Part shown: positions 32,920 to 44,514 of the stretch, in pieces
Layout: the number at the start of each line of letters is the position of its first letter
Numbering within the stretch: position 1 is the first letter of the stretch
Origin: Gordius sp. MW1
Taxonomy: Eukaryota > Nematomorpha > Gordioida > Gordea > Gordiidae
DNA length: 64,000 bases
Reading direction: 5' to 3'
Assembly (NCBI GenBank): GCA_964036665.1
Contig: OZ038531.1
Coordinates: 2,418,001 to 2,482,000, forward strand
Program-made: the position numbers and the translations under genes
The notes under the pieces: model-generated
What the model saw: only the letters and a program-made list of their open reading frames with translations
Database searches by the model: none
Told to the model about the DNA's origin: nothing

Positions 32920-33780
32920 TTACATGCTAAAATATATTAAATTAATGAGCTGACATCGAGCCAAAGATTGAAATTGTATTGGATTAACAATTTCCACGGT
33001 CATTTTCTGCTTAAAGTAAAAGAATTCTTTGGGATCGTGTGTAATGAAAGTAATATATTTTGATACTTGGTTGAGGAATTGGCTGCCCTCGGGACCTAAA
33101 TTGCCGAGGGTCGTAGCCATTACTGGGACAAAAATGATATTGCTAAGGTATTTGTATTTTTCCACTTTCCTTCTCTGAGTAGAAGAGAAGAGGTCGGGAG
33201 AGGTGTTAGATTTGGCAAATATATCCACTGAGGTGAAGTCCCAACAAGCGTTTAGGCCACGAGCCCAAGGGATGAGTGTAACGCCGTCGAGTCTTTTACA
33301 GTCAGTGGAGCTTAGGCCTGTGGGTTCCCGTGAGTTACGAAAGCCGGCTTTTTTCAAAAATTGCTCGATTATTTTATTTATTGTGGAATGACGGGGATGC
33401 CGCCCCTTACTGTATTGGCAGTGTAAAGGATAATGACCGTTTATTAGAATGGGTTGGCGACATAGGTCACACAAGGGAGACACAACCCAGGCGTAGATTC
33501 TACAGCTTTACGAAGTTCCTCGCCAGACAAGTGTAACTATAGGTTTTGGCTTGAGAGGGCCTCGAGCCAAACTAACCCCCGGAGGATGCCCAATTAAAGT
33601 GGAGATTTCCCAAAGATAGGTTGTTCGAAGAGAGGTAAGCTACGGAACGTGCTATCAGTGGTAAATCCCATTTTGGGTGAGTTGAGGAATTTAGTTTGAG
33701 GTCTTCTTAGGCCTGAAGGGCGCTGTCGAGGGTGCGGGTCTTGGTGTGAGTAAGTTGTTTGATTTTCATCTACCCACATT
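32920..33780 (-). pseudogene. RLE-type LINE: zinc knuckle and endonuclease-like C-terminus
   Basis: The 187-codon minus frame 33483-32920 starts with CDLCRQPILINGHYPLHC (C-X2-C-X8-H-X4-C), the CCHC knuckle that precedes the restriction-enzyme-like endonuclease in RLE LINEs. Next come RHPRHSTINKII, KRLDGVTLIPWARG and WDFTSVDIF, which fit the RPD...D layout of a PD-(D/E)XK nuclease, except that the Pro of PD is Leu here. Then ARK-like RRKVEKYKYL, FVPVMATTLGNLGPEGSQFL and the C-terminal region shared with 24025-24309. Upstream (33484-33780) minus-strand sequence in shifted frames looks like the post-RT linker. The RT itself is absent. It is probably a 5'-truncated dead copy. Confidence 0.65.
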
Positions 33781-34076
33781 CTTAGAAGAAATAATTGTAT
33801 TTGTAAATTGATTGTGGCTTTACACGTTATCGAAATTTGTTAATTTAAATAAATACTACCAACAAGCATCATAGAAAACAAAATGAAACAAAAAATTTGG
33901 CAAAACTATAGCTTTTAATTAGTGGACCCATAGAGCTAAACCCCGGTTTAGTAATTCAACCCCAGACACTCTCTTACATATAGTGCTGATCCGCCAAAGG
34001 ATTTGATTTTAGAAAGCCATCATTTAGTTATTTGTCTTTCATGGACCATGATGATTATGTATACAATCAAATGTCA
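33781..34076. other. AT-rich, nothing recognised
   Basis: No supported feature. Confidence 0.5.
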
Positions 34077-34522
34077 TCTATATATATAAAGTAAAGTCTA
34101 TGTATGTGTGTATGTATGTGGATAAGGGCTAAATTCTGAAACTACCGGCCCGATTCGCTCGAAAATTTAGCCATAAATGCCCAGGGCGGCCAGGGGTAAA
34201 ATAGCTTTTTCAGAATCCTAAAATTCCTTTTAGTTTTAAAAAGGACATTACGTTTTAAAAAAGGGCTAAACTCTGAAACTAGCGGCTCGATTCGCGCGAA
34301 AATTTAGCCATAGATGCCCAGGGCGGCCAGGGGTAAAATAGCTTTTTTAGAATCCTAAAATTCCTTTTAGTATTAAAAATATCGGACATTTCCCGGCCAG
34401 TTTCATTTATAGCATCATATACAATGATGACGTCATACATACAAGGCTGAAGTTTTCTTGAATTTTATTACATTAAAGAAAATTTTATTTTTAGCAAAAC
34501 AACGTTTGCCGGGTCAGTTAGT
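34077..34522 (+). mobile_element. Nonautonomous Helitron
   Basis: Starts TCTATATATATAAAG and ends CGTTTGCCGGGTCAGTTAGT. Inside is a direct repeat of about 140 bp (GGGCTAAATTCTGAAACTACCGG... at about 34126 and GGGCTAAACTCTGAAACTAGCGG at about 34262). No coding capacity. It abuts the next Helitron with no gap. Confidence 0.75.
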
Positions 34523-35499
34523 CTATATATATAAAAATCTAAGTCCCTTTTTTTTGAACGCTAATAACTTTTAGAGTTCTCAACCGATTGCCACCAAATT
34601 TGGTCAGGATATTGCCTTAGCATTGTAGATGGTTTATATTTATAGATACTTTTTATCAATCTGCGACACAGGAACCATGTTTTTGGTAGTCTATACTTCC
34701 ATCTAGCGGATTATTTATACTACGTTTTTTGTACTTATTTATCGTTATGGTGCTACTTTTTGTCTTAAACTTTTTTCCACAATTGCTTTGTCATTTGTGT
34801 CTCAATTTTTTACTTAACTACGCCCGTTTTTTTAACAATATATAAAGCTGTAACAAATAAATATTCTCGATACCGTAAAACATCACCATTTTCTTAAATA
34901 AATATAACGCGCGCTTTTACAAACAATCCCACGTTTCGTGCTTTTTTGCTATTTTTATGAAGTTTGGTTATTATAATTAAAAGTACAAAAAAATTACTTT
35001 AACGGTAAGTTGATAAATGCAGACAATGTTTAACCGACAAACTTGAAATGCAGTTATATGAGCCATTATTCATACAAAATAATGCTTCGAGAGCACGAAG
35101 AACATATTTAAAATGCCGCCAAATATTTCATCAATGCAATATGTTAGTTAAAATTAAATCGGAACGTCTGCTCCACATTAGTTAGATTACGGGCAGTGAT
35201 GGGTATCCTATCCTTTATAAAAAAGAAGATCAACAGAGGATGGTGGTAGCGTGGCAACCATTTAACTGCGAAACGCAATAGTCTAGGTAGATAACTCTTG
35301 GGTTTAGACCCCCCCCCTTAAATGACAAAAAAAAAATTTAAATACAAAAACCCTTAAAAACTTATATTTTGCCTCCCCCCTAATTGAACTTAAAACGCCC
35401 CCCCCCCCTAATCTAAAACCTGGATTGTCTTTTGCTACAAAAAGTATACAACGCACAATATAAACATGGATCAAATGCTACAAGATTATAAGATTTATG

Positions 35500-36730
35500 C
35501 TTAAAAACTCGAAACAAAGCTTTGAATCAACTGGGTATGCCTGCATTATGTCGATCTGCTGCTGCTACAATTTATATAGACTTACATCTTAAACAAAATT
35601 ACAACCAAGATGATCTTTTGTCTTTCATGCGATCTAATGTTCCAAAGATAGCGACGCAACAAAAAGTTATTTATAATAAGATTATGCTTGCTGTTAATAA
35701 AGATTAAGGAGAAGTCTTCTTCTTAGATTCTTGAGGAGGAACTGGTAAAACTTTCCTACTGACATTGCTCTGGCAACTATTCGTTCCCAAATTAATATGG
35801 CCGTGGCTCTAGCGTCTTCCGGAAGGGCTGTCACATAAATACCCGGTAGAAAAACTGCTCATTCAGCATAAAAATTGTTTTTAAACGCTTATTACTGTGA
35901 AACTCTAATGTGCAACATTTCCAGTACATATGGAATGGGCAGAGTATTTCAGAAGTGCAAGCTTATCGTTTGGGATGAACAATGGTTTAAGAAAAATCGT
36001 TCTAAGCTCTAATCATCGCAAGATTTACAAAGAACCCTCAAACCTGTTGGTAACGCAAGGTTATTGTTTGCAGGAGATTTCAGGCAAACTTTACCGGTTC
36101 TCTTACGATCCACCCCTGCGGACGAAATTTATGCCTGCCTAAATTATTCTATTTTGTTGCCTTATGTCAAAACATTAAATCTAACTACTAATATGCGTGT
36201 AGTATTTGAAAATCATCCTGTATGTGAGATATTCTCCTATTAATTTCTAGAAATTGGGAAGGGAACCGTGCACGTTGGTATATGCTCAGGACGGATTTCT
36301 TTTCCTACCAACATTTGCAATTTTGTTCCATCTAAACTGCTTGGTTGATAAAGTGTTTCCAAATATTAACGCCCATTATCATGATCGACTTGGCTCCGCC
36401 AACGGGCTATTCTCGCCCCCAAGAATAATGACGTCCACGAGCTTAACAATCTCATTCTGTCTAACATTCAAGGCAATCTAATTACTTACAAATCGGTTGA
36501 CACTGCTTTTGTTATTGATGACGCAAATTATCCAATCGAATCTTTCAATTCAAATGATCTGGCAGGGATTCACCTCACATTTTGCATTTAAAAATTGGCG
36601 TACTAAGTATCGCGATGTGTAATTTCAGTCAGCCAAAACTTTTCAATAATTTACGTCTCGCTGTTAAATGCTTGATGTGCAACGTTGAAGAAGCCACAAT
36701 TTTGACTGGACACGTGCATCTTAAAATTTT
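35500..36730 (+). pseudogene. Helitron Pif1-like helicase, degenerate
   Basis: Across shifting plus-strand frames: LNQLGMP and FFLDS; GGTGKTFLL (about 35731-35760, Walker A); LATIRSQINMAVALASSG; KLIVWDE (about 35955, Walker B); LAGDFRQTLPV (about 36070-36100); KVFPNINAHYHD; LAPKNNDVHELN (about 36420-36450); and the C-terminal RLAVKCLMCNVEEATILTGH (about 36655-36710). This is the motif order of the Pif1-type helicase domain of animal Helitrons, which unwinds DNA during rolling-circle transposition. Stops and frameshifts break it at least six times. Confidence 0.8.
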
Positions 36731-36879
36731 ATAACTCCATAACATGTATAGATGGATATATCTTCATTTTAGCCTATCTACTAATACCAATATGTTTCTT
36801 CCCCACCAACCATATCAATCTCCCAGTTTTATTCTTATTCAAACTTATTTTTAGGTAAATTTAGCATAGTTTTCTTTCG

Positions 36880-36935
36880 GCCGTCCGAAGACTGGCCCGA
36901 CGGGTCGGGCATATCTTAACATCACTCAGGTAAAG
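36880..36935. repeat. Short GCCCGA-type fragment
   Basis: GGCCGTCCGAAG and GGCCCGACGGGTCGGGC resemble a hAT family A end. No TIR or TSD pair. Confidence 0.4.
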
Positions 36936-37514
36936 TGAAAACCGTATATGTACAATCAAAATATTAATATACCCATGGGCTTAGCCAGTGCAATGGTTTA
37001 TAAATTTTTGTTACCCAACTATGCATATTATCGTTAACATCGCACTTTTCAACATATAAAATTAACAAATACCTTATAAGTATTTTAAACTATTATAAAT
37101 CTATTTAATTATGAATAAGTATGCCTTTCCCTATATTTTTTTACATCATAAACGATTGACCCAAAATTTTTCATAAATGTTTTATTAATTCATACTAATT
37201 ATTTAGCTAATTAAGGACTAAGCCAAAGCAACGCTTGGCCGGGCACAGCTAGTTATTTATAAAATGATGATTTCAGCACCATCCAATAACACCTGTCATC
37301 CTTCCTATTTGAGTTGCCTGAGTACTCCTAAAAAGTGATATCTTTGTTTCTTTCTGTTAGGAGTTAGGACGCATGACAGTTTGGTATTAAAGGTAGAGCA
37401 GGGCAAAATATTTTGTTACCATCCAGAATGGTTAGAATTGATGATATATATTAATTAATAGCAAAGGGAGACTGTACCCTATGTCAGCTCGCCTATATTC
37501 ATCTTGGTTAAAGT

Positions 37515-37630
37515 TAGAGACGTGCAAAACCACCTTTTTTACCCGATCTCGACCCGACCCGGAAGCATTTTAAAATTTTCAACCCGGGTCTGGTCCGGGT
37601 CCTGTTTCGGGTCACTCGTGCAGGTCTCTA
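37515..37630. mobile_element. 116-bp hAT-like MITE, family C, 8-bp TSD
   Basis: GTTAAAGT is repeated exactly at 37507-37514 and 37631-37638. The TIRs are TAGAGACGTGCA and the reverse complement of TAGAGACCTGCACGAG. The interior is made almost entirely of GACCCG/CGGGTC words. Confidence 0.88.
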
Positions 37631-37638
37631 GTTAAAGT

Positions 37639-38419
37639 CTCCCTAACTTGCGTTTATTAGTGCATAAGTGGCTAACAAACGGGTCGGTCTCTTCATTTAT
37701 TCCTAAATTTAAACTTATTATCTGATAAAATAAGCTGAGGTTGAAAAAAATAATTTGTTAAGTAAATAAAACTAAAACGATTTTTTTATGTCACAGTTCA
37801 AAAAGACATTTTTAAACTCGTAAATTGTTATCAATTATTTATTACTTCAACTTTAAGGGTGTGAAATTTATAAGATGATTCAATAGATTTAATTAAATTT
37901 GGGGTTAATATTTTTTAGAGAATATAATAAAATGTGTTGATAAAAGTTTACATAAAATAATTTAAAGTCCTAATTTGGTCAGCTTTCGCTTGAGTCCGAG
38001 AAATTAACTTGACTCGCCGATGAACTATTATAGCATATTTTTTATAATAAGATCAATAGAAATTTATCTACATTTTTAAATTTTTCTAGTGTATTTTACA
38101 TTATGGAATCCAATTATAAGAGAAGAAAAACTGAAAATACTACTATTTTTCTCATTTTCGAAAAATATATTTACAATTTATCTTTCATGTTAATTAATGT
38201 TTAAGCAGTTCAAATTCCTATTAACATTTTTTTGAATAATTACGGTTTCATGCCTTTTATTTAGCATTTTAAATATTTATTAAAAGGCCGAATATATCTT
38301 TTCTTTCAATGCTAATTAACATTTTAGTATTACATAACTATGACTCCGAGGTTTTAACCATTTTAATTTAATATTATAAAAATAACACAGCTCTACAAAT
38401 ATTGACTTTGTGATTCCAT
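37639..38419. other. AT-rich, nothing recognised
   Basis: No supported feature. Confidence 0.5.
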
Positions 38420-39224
38420 CTAACCTATAATTCTGATAGAGAATTTTGCGCTGATTAATAATGTGTTTTTAGTTTTTTTCCAAAACCTCCCGTTTTTTAG
38501 ATAAACGAGGTTGAAGGTGCAAAAAATGCCCATTTTACCTCTTTTTAAGGGTCAATAGCCACGAAATTTTTAATTTATATCAAAAATTATTAATTTATTC
38601 CTGTAGATTAAGTTTCATCTATACGTCCATTCTTTTATTTTTATTATATTACCCTTATATTTAAATTTATTTGCGTTTACGCAAACCCCTTCCCCTTATA
38701 AAAATTCGCCTCGCTATGTCTGGAAAAAGAAGTACATTAGAGTTCATACTACACACGCGCTGTTTACTAACACATCTCTTCCATTCCCGCCCCCATATCT
38801 ATCCAAGCACACATGAAGGGGGCGGGAGTGGAGGAGAAAGAGAGGAGATTATGTGAAGGGATAGAGATATGTGTTAGTAAACATCGCGTACGCAGTAAGA
38901 ACTCTAAGGTACTTCGTTTACCAGACATCGAGGGACGAATTTTGATTAGGAAAAGAGGTTTACGCAAACGCGTATAAATTTAAATATAAGGATGATATAA
39001 AAAAATAAAATAATGGACGTATAGATGATCCTTTAATCTACAAGAATAAATTAATATTTTTTGTTATAAATTAAAAACTTCGTGGCTATTGAGCCTCAAA
39101 AAGGGGTAAAATGGGCATTTTTTGCACCTTCAACCTCTTTTATCTTAAAAACGGGAGGTTTTGGAAAAAAACTTAAAACACATCATTAATCACTGGAAAA
39201 TTCTTTATCATAATGATAGGTTAG
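38420..39224. repeat. Foldback element, two arms of about 370 bp
   Basis: The left arm (from CTAACCTATAATTCTGAT at 38420) and the right arm (reverse complement from 39224) align at roughly 85% by eye over about 370 bp. The centre (about 38788-38835) is a GGGGGCGGGAGTGG hairpin. Both arms read a similar open frame (KPL-LIKIR, MSGKRSTLEF, TRCLLTH), on the plus strand at 38671 and the minus strand at 38967. The family is unknown and no TSD was found. Confidence 0.85.
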
Positions 39225-40876
39225 AGAGCGAGATGGTTTTTTTTGTAGACCTGTGTAATTTGTACGAATGCTTTACGTTTTGTTATTAAACATAATTTAA
39301 AGTTAAATTTTACATTTTTTATTTTTGCATTCACTCCTTATTAGTACTCCAGTTTTAAAAAGATCATATCTTTTTTTAATTTTTAAGCGTTTACATTTTT
39401 TTTATTAAAGCTGAAATTTTTACTTTTCATTAAATAAACACATGCATGCATTAATGTCTTAATTAGATTACATTATTTAAATTTAAAAAAAATGTTTTTA
39501 TATATCTTCTACTAATTATACTAGTATTTTAAATACATTGTTTAATTATATATTCTTAATCAATAATACTGGCGATGAAGATCTAATAGTAATTTGCTAT
39601 TTAAGGTTGATTTTAATATATAAACCTGAAGTTGCACAATAGAAATTAAATATTTTATTATAAAACTTATTTTTATTTTCCACAAACGCCAAATTTGAAA
39701 AAAAAAATTTATTAAATCGATTTAAATTAAAATGGTCACAAAATTTGTGTTTGCGCATTAGTAAAAATCTAAATTTTGTAAACTTAATTTTTTTAAATTT
39801 TGCCATAAATTTATAGATCCTTGAATTTAAATTTTTTTATATAATATAGTCTCAGTCAGAATTTAATCAAACTGTTTTTTTTTCACGCTTATCTATCTCA
39901 AAACACGACCACAAATAATGTCCTTATACCCGTTTTTTAATAACTCTTCCATACATTACATTAATTAAATTTTAATAAAAGTTTTATTTTTTAAGGTTGC
40001 TATTAAATAAAAAAAACATAAATAAATTCGTAAACATATAAATGAACGGGACATTAGATTAGAGTATAGTAAATCAATCATTTGAGTGTACATAATTATA
40101 AATAAATGCATTTTTCGCTAAAAGCAATAGACAGGCATAATTAAAAGGTAAAGGTAAATTAAGGTTGGGGACATTAGTACATGTCAAGGGTGTAGAGGGC
40201 TCGATAATTTATTAGATTCAGTTAAGTACAGTATCTACCTTCATGGGGATTGAGCCTAAATAGGGTCCTAGTTAAAATCACTCTTTAAACCTTTTAAAAC
40301 ATGAATAAATTTTAAGCAAATAGTACTTTAAAGGCTATAAGTTTTTAAAATGAGCTCCTAGAATAATAGTAGGTGTAATTTCATAGTAACCTAATTAAAA
40401 CTCAGATAGACAATAGGTGGTAATTTAGTAAATATATATATATTAAAGTTCAGTATTATATCAGAATTAACTCAAATGTTTTAAACTAAAATCAAATATT
40501 GCCCACAAAACTGAGTGTAGCATATAATTTATGTTTTAGACAGATTAATTACTTTAAGGCATGTTTTAAGTTGTTTTATATTTTAAAATAAGTTTATCTC
40601 TATTTCCTATCTAATCCTCTATTTAGTATAAAAATATAAATGTTCTATATGTATAATTTGATTTATATATTTAATTTAAATTTAAGCTATTAATTATTTA
40701 TTAAAGAGTCAAAATAATCGGCAAAGAATAAAAGGACAATTAACCCGATTGAGCTATTCTTTAAATAAAAAAGCAGTTTTTTTAACAGATATATACATTG
40801 TTTATTTGAACGTAAGAACATTATAAAAACGAAGTGTTAAAATTCGAAAAATATAAGAGCGGGTATAAAACAAAAT
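39225..40876. other. Long AT-rich stretch, nothing recognised
   Basis: No coding or bounded repeat seen. Confidence 0.55.
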
Positions 40877-40982
40877 AAAAAAATTATAATTCAAAAGCGT
40901 CGCATGTGTCATCTATTAAAGGTGGCCAGCTGTCGGCCAGGGATTTGAAATTGTACTTTGCTATAAAAATACTATTGTTTGT
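40877..40982 (-). pseudogene. RLE-LINE C-terminal fragment, third copy
   Basis: The minus strand reads IFIAKYNFKSLADSWPPL and a short acidic end before a stop, matching RILIAKYNYKAFSDTWPL of the copy at 24025-24309. Its upstream side is cut by the piggyBac-like insertion. Confidence 0.65.
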
Positions 40983-40986
40983 TTAA

Positions 40987-41601
40987 CCCTCAAGAGTATT
41001 CGTGGGTATTTTGGGACCCGACTCAAATTATAAATTTAAATATAAAACGCAATTTAAGTCTAATGAATCTGGCCTTTTCAGTAGCTTAATATTTTATCAA
41101 GAACTAGGTTAGGTGAAAATTTCATAGGTTTTGCCTTAATACTTTTTAAAATATAGACGCTTTTTGGCTCGTGGGGTTCTGTTATACCCCACGAATACTC
41201 TCACGTAAGTTTTTTTCTATATAAAAAAAATATGTATTTTTTTTATATGAAGCTATCTTTTACAATTTGCGTTTTTAATACATTTTGAACATTCTTTTAA
41301 TAAAAAATCACGTTTATTTTGATCTATTTTAAGGTATATGATGTCAAGAGGTAAAATGAGGGGAAGCTCTAAAATAACCAAAATAAAAATGGGGGTCCAG
41401 AAAATTGTTAATAAGTTTTGTAATGTTGATTAGATTTATATCAAAATTTATACCGTCAATCTTAAGACCTTTATAAACATATGTTTAAAATTTCAAAGGT
41501 TTTAAAGGTATACTTTAAAAGTTATAAGAAGTTAAAAAGTGGGTAGAGTTATACTCCACGAATACTCTGGCGTTCGGGATTTTTAGGAATACTCTCGAGG
41601 G
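40987..41601. mobile_element. piggyBac-like MITE with TTAA TSD
   Basis: TTAA flanks both ends (40983-40986 and 41602-41605). The TIRs are CCCTCAAGAGTATTC and the reverse complement of CCCTCGAGAGTATTC. CACGAATACTC words recur inside at about 41195 and 41558 and in inverted form near the left end. There is no transposase. TTAA plus CCCT ends fit piggyBac-type elements. Confidence 0.8.
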
Positions 41602-41605
41602 TTAA

Positions 41606-44359
41606 GTAAATTGATCTATTCTTTACAGAAAAAACAATTTATTAATTTTGCTACTTCTTTTATGACCTAGCTAAGATTCAAATTAAGGAGATTCAAAAAG
41701 TTTAACAATGATTGGCACTAAAACGCTATATAAAGTACAAGAGTTTACCTTTTTATATTTAATATTTTTTATTCACCTTCAAAATTAAATAGAATCTCTG
41801 CATTTGCAAAGCTCAGTTTAATTTAAATAAAGCATAAATGATATATAAAATAAATTTATAAAACAATATGAATGTCAAACCCACGCTTTTTATCATAATA
41901 TTTCGTTCCTTCGCAAAATCACTTTTTTGTATACATTGTATAGATTTAATTACTGTTGGATGCTGTACTTGGGATAATAATTATAGTTTTTCGTATTTCT
42001 ACACCTTTGCTGTTTGTCGTTTGATTATCATTTTTATTGGATTTTAGCAAACTATAAAATACTTTTTATTGATATACATTTATCGTAGGGCTTCTTAGTT
42101 GAATAAGACAATAAACCAAATATGCGATATGAACTTACACTATCAAGCTACAAATTTTAAAAATGTTAAAAAGCGAGTCCAACATACACTATAATATTAG
42201 AGTAATCAGGAGGATAAAACTTTGTAAAACATTCTAATGAATTCAACAAAAATAACTAAGGAGAATCAAGAAAGGGCAGTTGCTCCCCAGCAATAAATCG
42301 AAAATTCTTTTATATTTAAGCAAATAAACTAAGCATTAAACTAATCAAAAAGGGTATCACCCACAATTTTTTAATATTTAAATAATTCCTCTCCTATTGT
42401 AGTGAGTTTCTTATTATATAATGATATGCTATAAGAAAACAATTGTTAATCTTAAAATTACAAAATATTATATAAAATCTATGTCAATCTTGGAATGGTT
42501 GTATGGATATAAGTTTTATTGGTAAAACTTATATTAGACCCAGCAGATGCAATTCAATGAAGAATAATCTCCAAAATATGCTAAGCCGTGTGCTTACCCT
42601 TTATCTCTTTCGTTTATTGAATATCTTGAGACATAAGCAAAACAATTCATTTGAATTTCTAAACTTATCCAAATTATGTTATCCACACAATGTCGTTTAA
42701 ATGGCATTTAAGAACGGAAAAAGTGGCCTCATTTCGTCACTTAAGCAGATATTAAGCAATATGTGCATGGAAGCAAGCAACTATTTGAATGAAATATTTA
42801 TTTTGAAGAAAGCATTGTACATTTGACATTATTCAACAATTTTACATGTATATTAAGCGTTAGTGAGGTTGTGCAAAAGAGTATCTTTTTATCAGATAAA
42901 AGTTTTAATATAAATAGTTAAGTTAGTAAAACTTTAATCTTTAATCCAATTCCAAATGTTTGATAATTATAACTATTTTTATCAGTTAATAAATACAAAG
43001 TCTTGGACAAAATTTAATATGGAGTTAAGACAGGAAAGATCAACTGATTATCCTATAAATTGAAAGTGAATGGGTTAAATAAAACTTAAAGCTATAGTTA
43101 CGCTTGACAACATCGTACTTTTTAAATTTGTCAAAATAAAGTTTGGCCGATAAATGTCCACGCGATATTAGATTAGGGCATATACCCCCGAGATCTTTAT
43201 CACAACCTAAACATTCTCCTTGAATTACATTTAACCAACAAAACCGATCTCGTTAAAGTAACAGCCACAATTTATTTTTTCATTCAAATAATGCCGTAAT
43301 ATTGGTCAATTGTGTTCCAAACTTCATTATTTAGTTTTATTAATTACTAACCACTATTGTCCATATTGAATTTGCTATCCTAAATATAAATTGAGATATT
43401 TATTGGATGGAATTCCACGAAAATTGTATCTAAATTTAATTTATGTTTCCCATGGGTGTGACAATGGGCTTTTATATATTATGATGTATGTGATTATGAA
43501 CTCAAATACAGACAAATAGACTCTCATTTATTGCTAAAGCGTTTAAGATGAATGTAATAACGTTTTAGAGAACTATATTATTACGGGCGATAGTTAAAAT
43601 TCTGATTTACTTTAATAACAAATTATAAATAAGGTAATATTATTTAAAATTATACGCTCAAAGACTCAGGTAGACTATTATTTAAAAAATAATTTATTAA
43701 TCCAACCATATATCAGAATATTAATCAAGTTAAATTAAGGCTAATCTATCTAAAGGTAAATTTTGAATTTATCAAAACGTTTGAAGTACCATAATTTTCG
43801 GGCCTACAAATCAATTTATCATGGGGGGAAGGGGACAATTCTGACTTTAGAAAGCTTTTTGGAGTAGAAAATGATAATTAAAAGTAATTGTTGCGTAATA
43901 TCTTGAATTGGGCCTATTATAAGTGCACGCTTTTGGTGTCACTTTTGTACTAACAACCTAGAATTCAATTAATCATTAGTCAGTATATTGTCACGCACGA
44001 ATATATGTCCACACCCTATATTATATAATTATTCCTGTCTCCTACATTTTTTAATAAATTCGTGTAATTGAATAATTGGGTTTCTTCTAATAAATTTCCG
44101 ATTAATCATTATATTAGGGTCGCTGGTCTTTTTTTGCCGTAGCCCACCTAACTAAACATTAACTTCCACCGTACACCCCTGTTTACTAGAACACGCAAAA
44201 TAATTGTCCATTTTTGAGAATTGTCCATCCTGTTTTCAAAAAATCATTATGTCAGCTTGACTTAAACGGCCTGTGTAAAATTTAAATGTGACATTTAAAA
44301 TTGGGATGAGTTAATTAACATTATTTTTGAATATAAGCTTTCCTTTTATATCACTTCAC
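41606..44359. other. Long AT-rich stretch, nothing recognised
   Basis: Only short random open frames. No motif seen. Confidence 0.55.
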
Positions 44360-44514
44360 CATAGGTGTAGGCGGGGGTGGGAGCGGCTGCCCCCTGTAAA
44401 TCCATAATTTTCAAAATTAAATATAATTATGGCTTAAATTTCAAAAAATTATATCTTTGCCCCTCCCTAAATCATTATTGCGCCCCCCTGAATCCAATCC
44501 TGGCTACGCCCATG
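44360..44514. mobile_element. CATGGGCG-type MITE, copy 1
   Basis: Ends CATAGGTGTAGGC and the inverse of CATGGGCGTAGCCAGG, with GCGGCTGCCCCC inside the left end and a C-rich right end. No TSD resolved. Confidence 0.65.

Larger units (their letters stand above)
34522..37253 (+). mobile_element. Helitron with helicase remains
   Basis: Starts TCTATATATATAAAAATC right at the end of the previous Helitron and ends GGCCGGGCACAGCTAGT at 37253. It carries a degenerate Helitron helicase at about 35500-36730. A C-rich segment (about 35305-35412) looks like an inserted MITE end. The Rep (HUH) half was not found, so the element is probably deleted on that side. Confidence 0.75.

Noticed and set aside
35522-35707. 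Separate 61-codon gene
   Set aside because: It is the fragment just upstream of the Walker A motif of the degenerate Helitron helicase.
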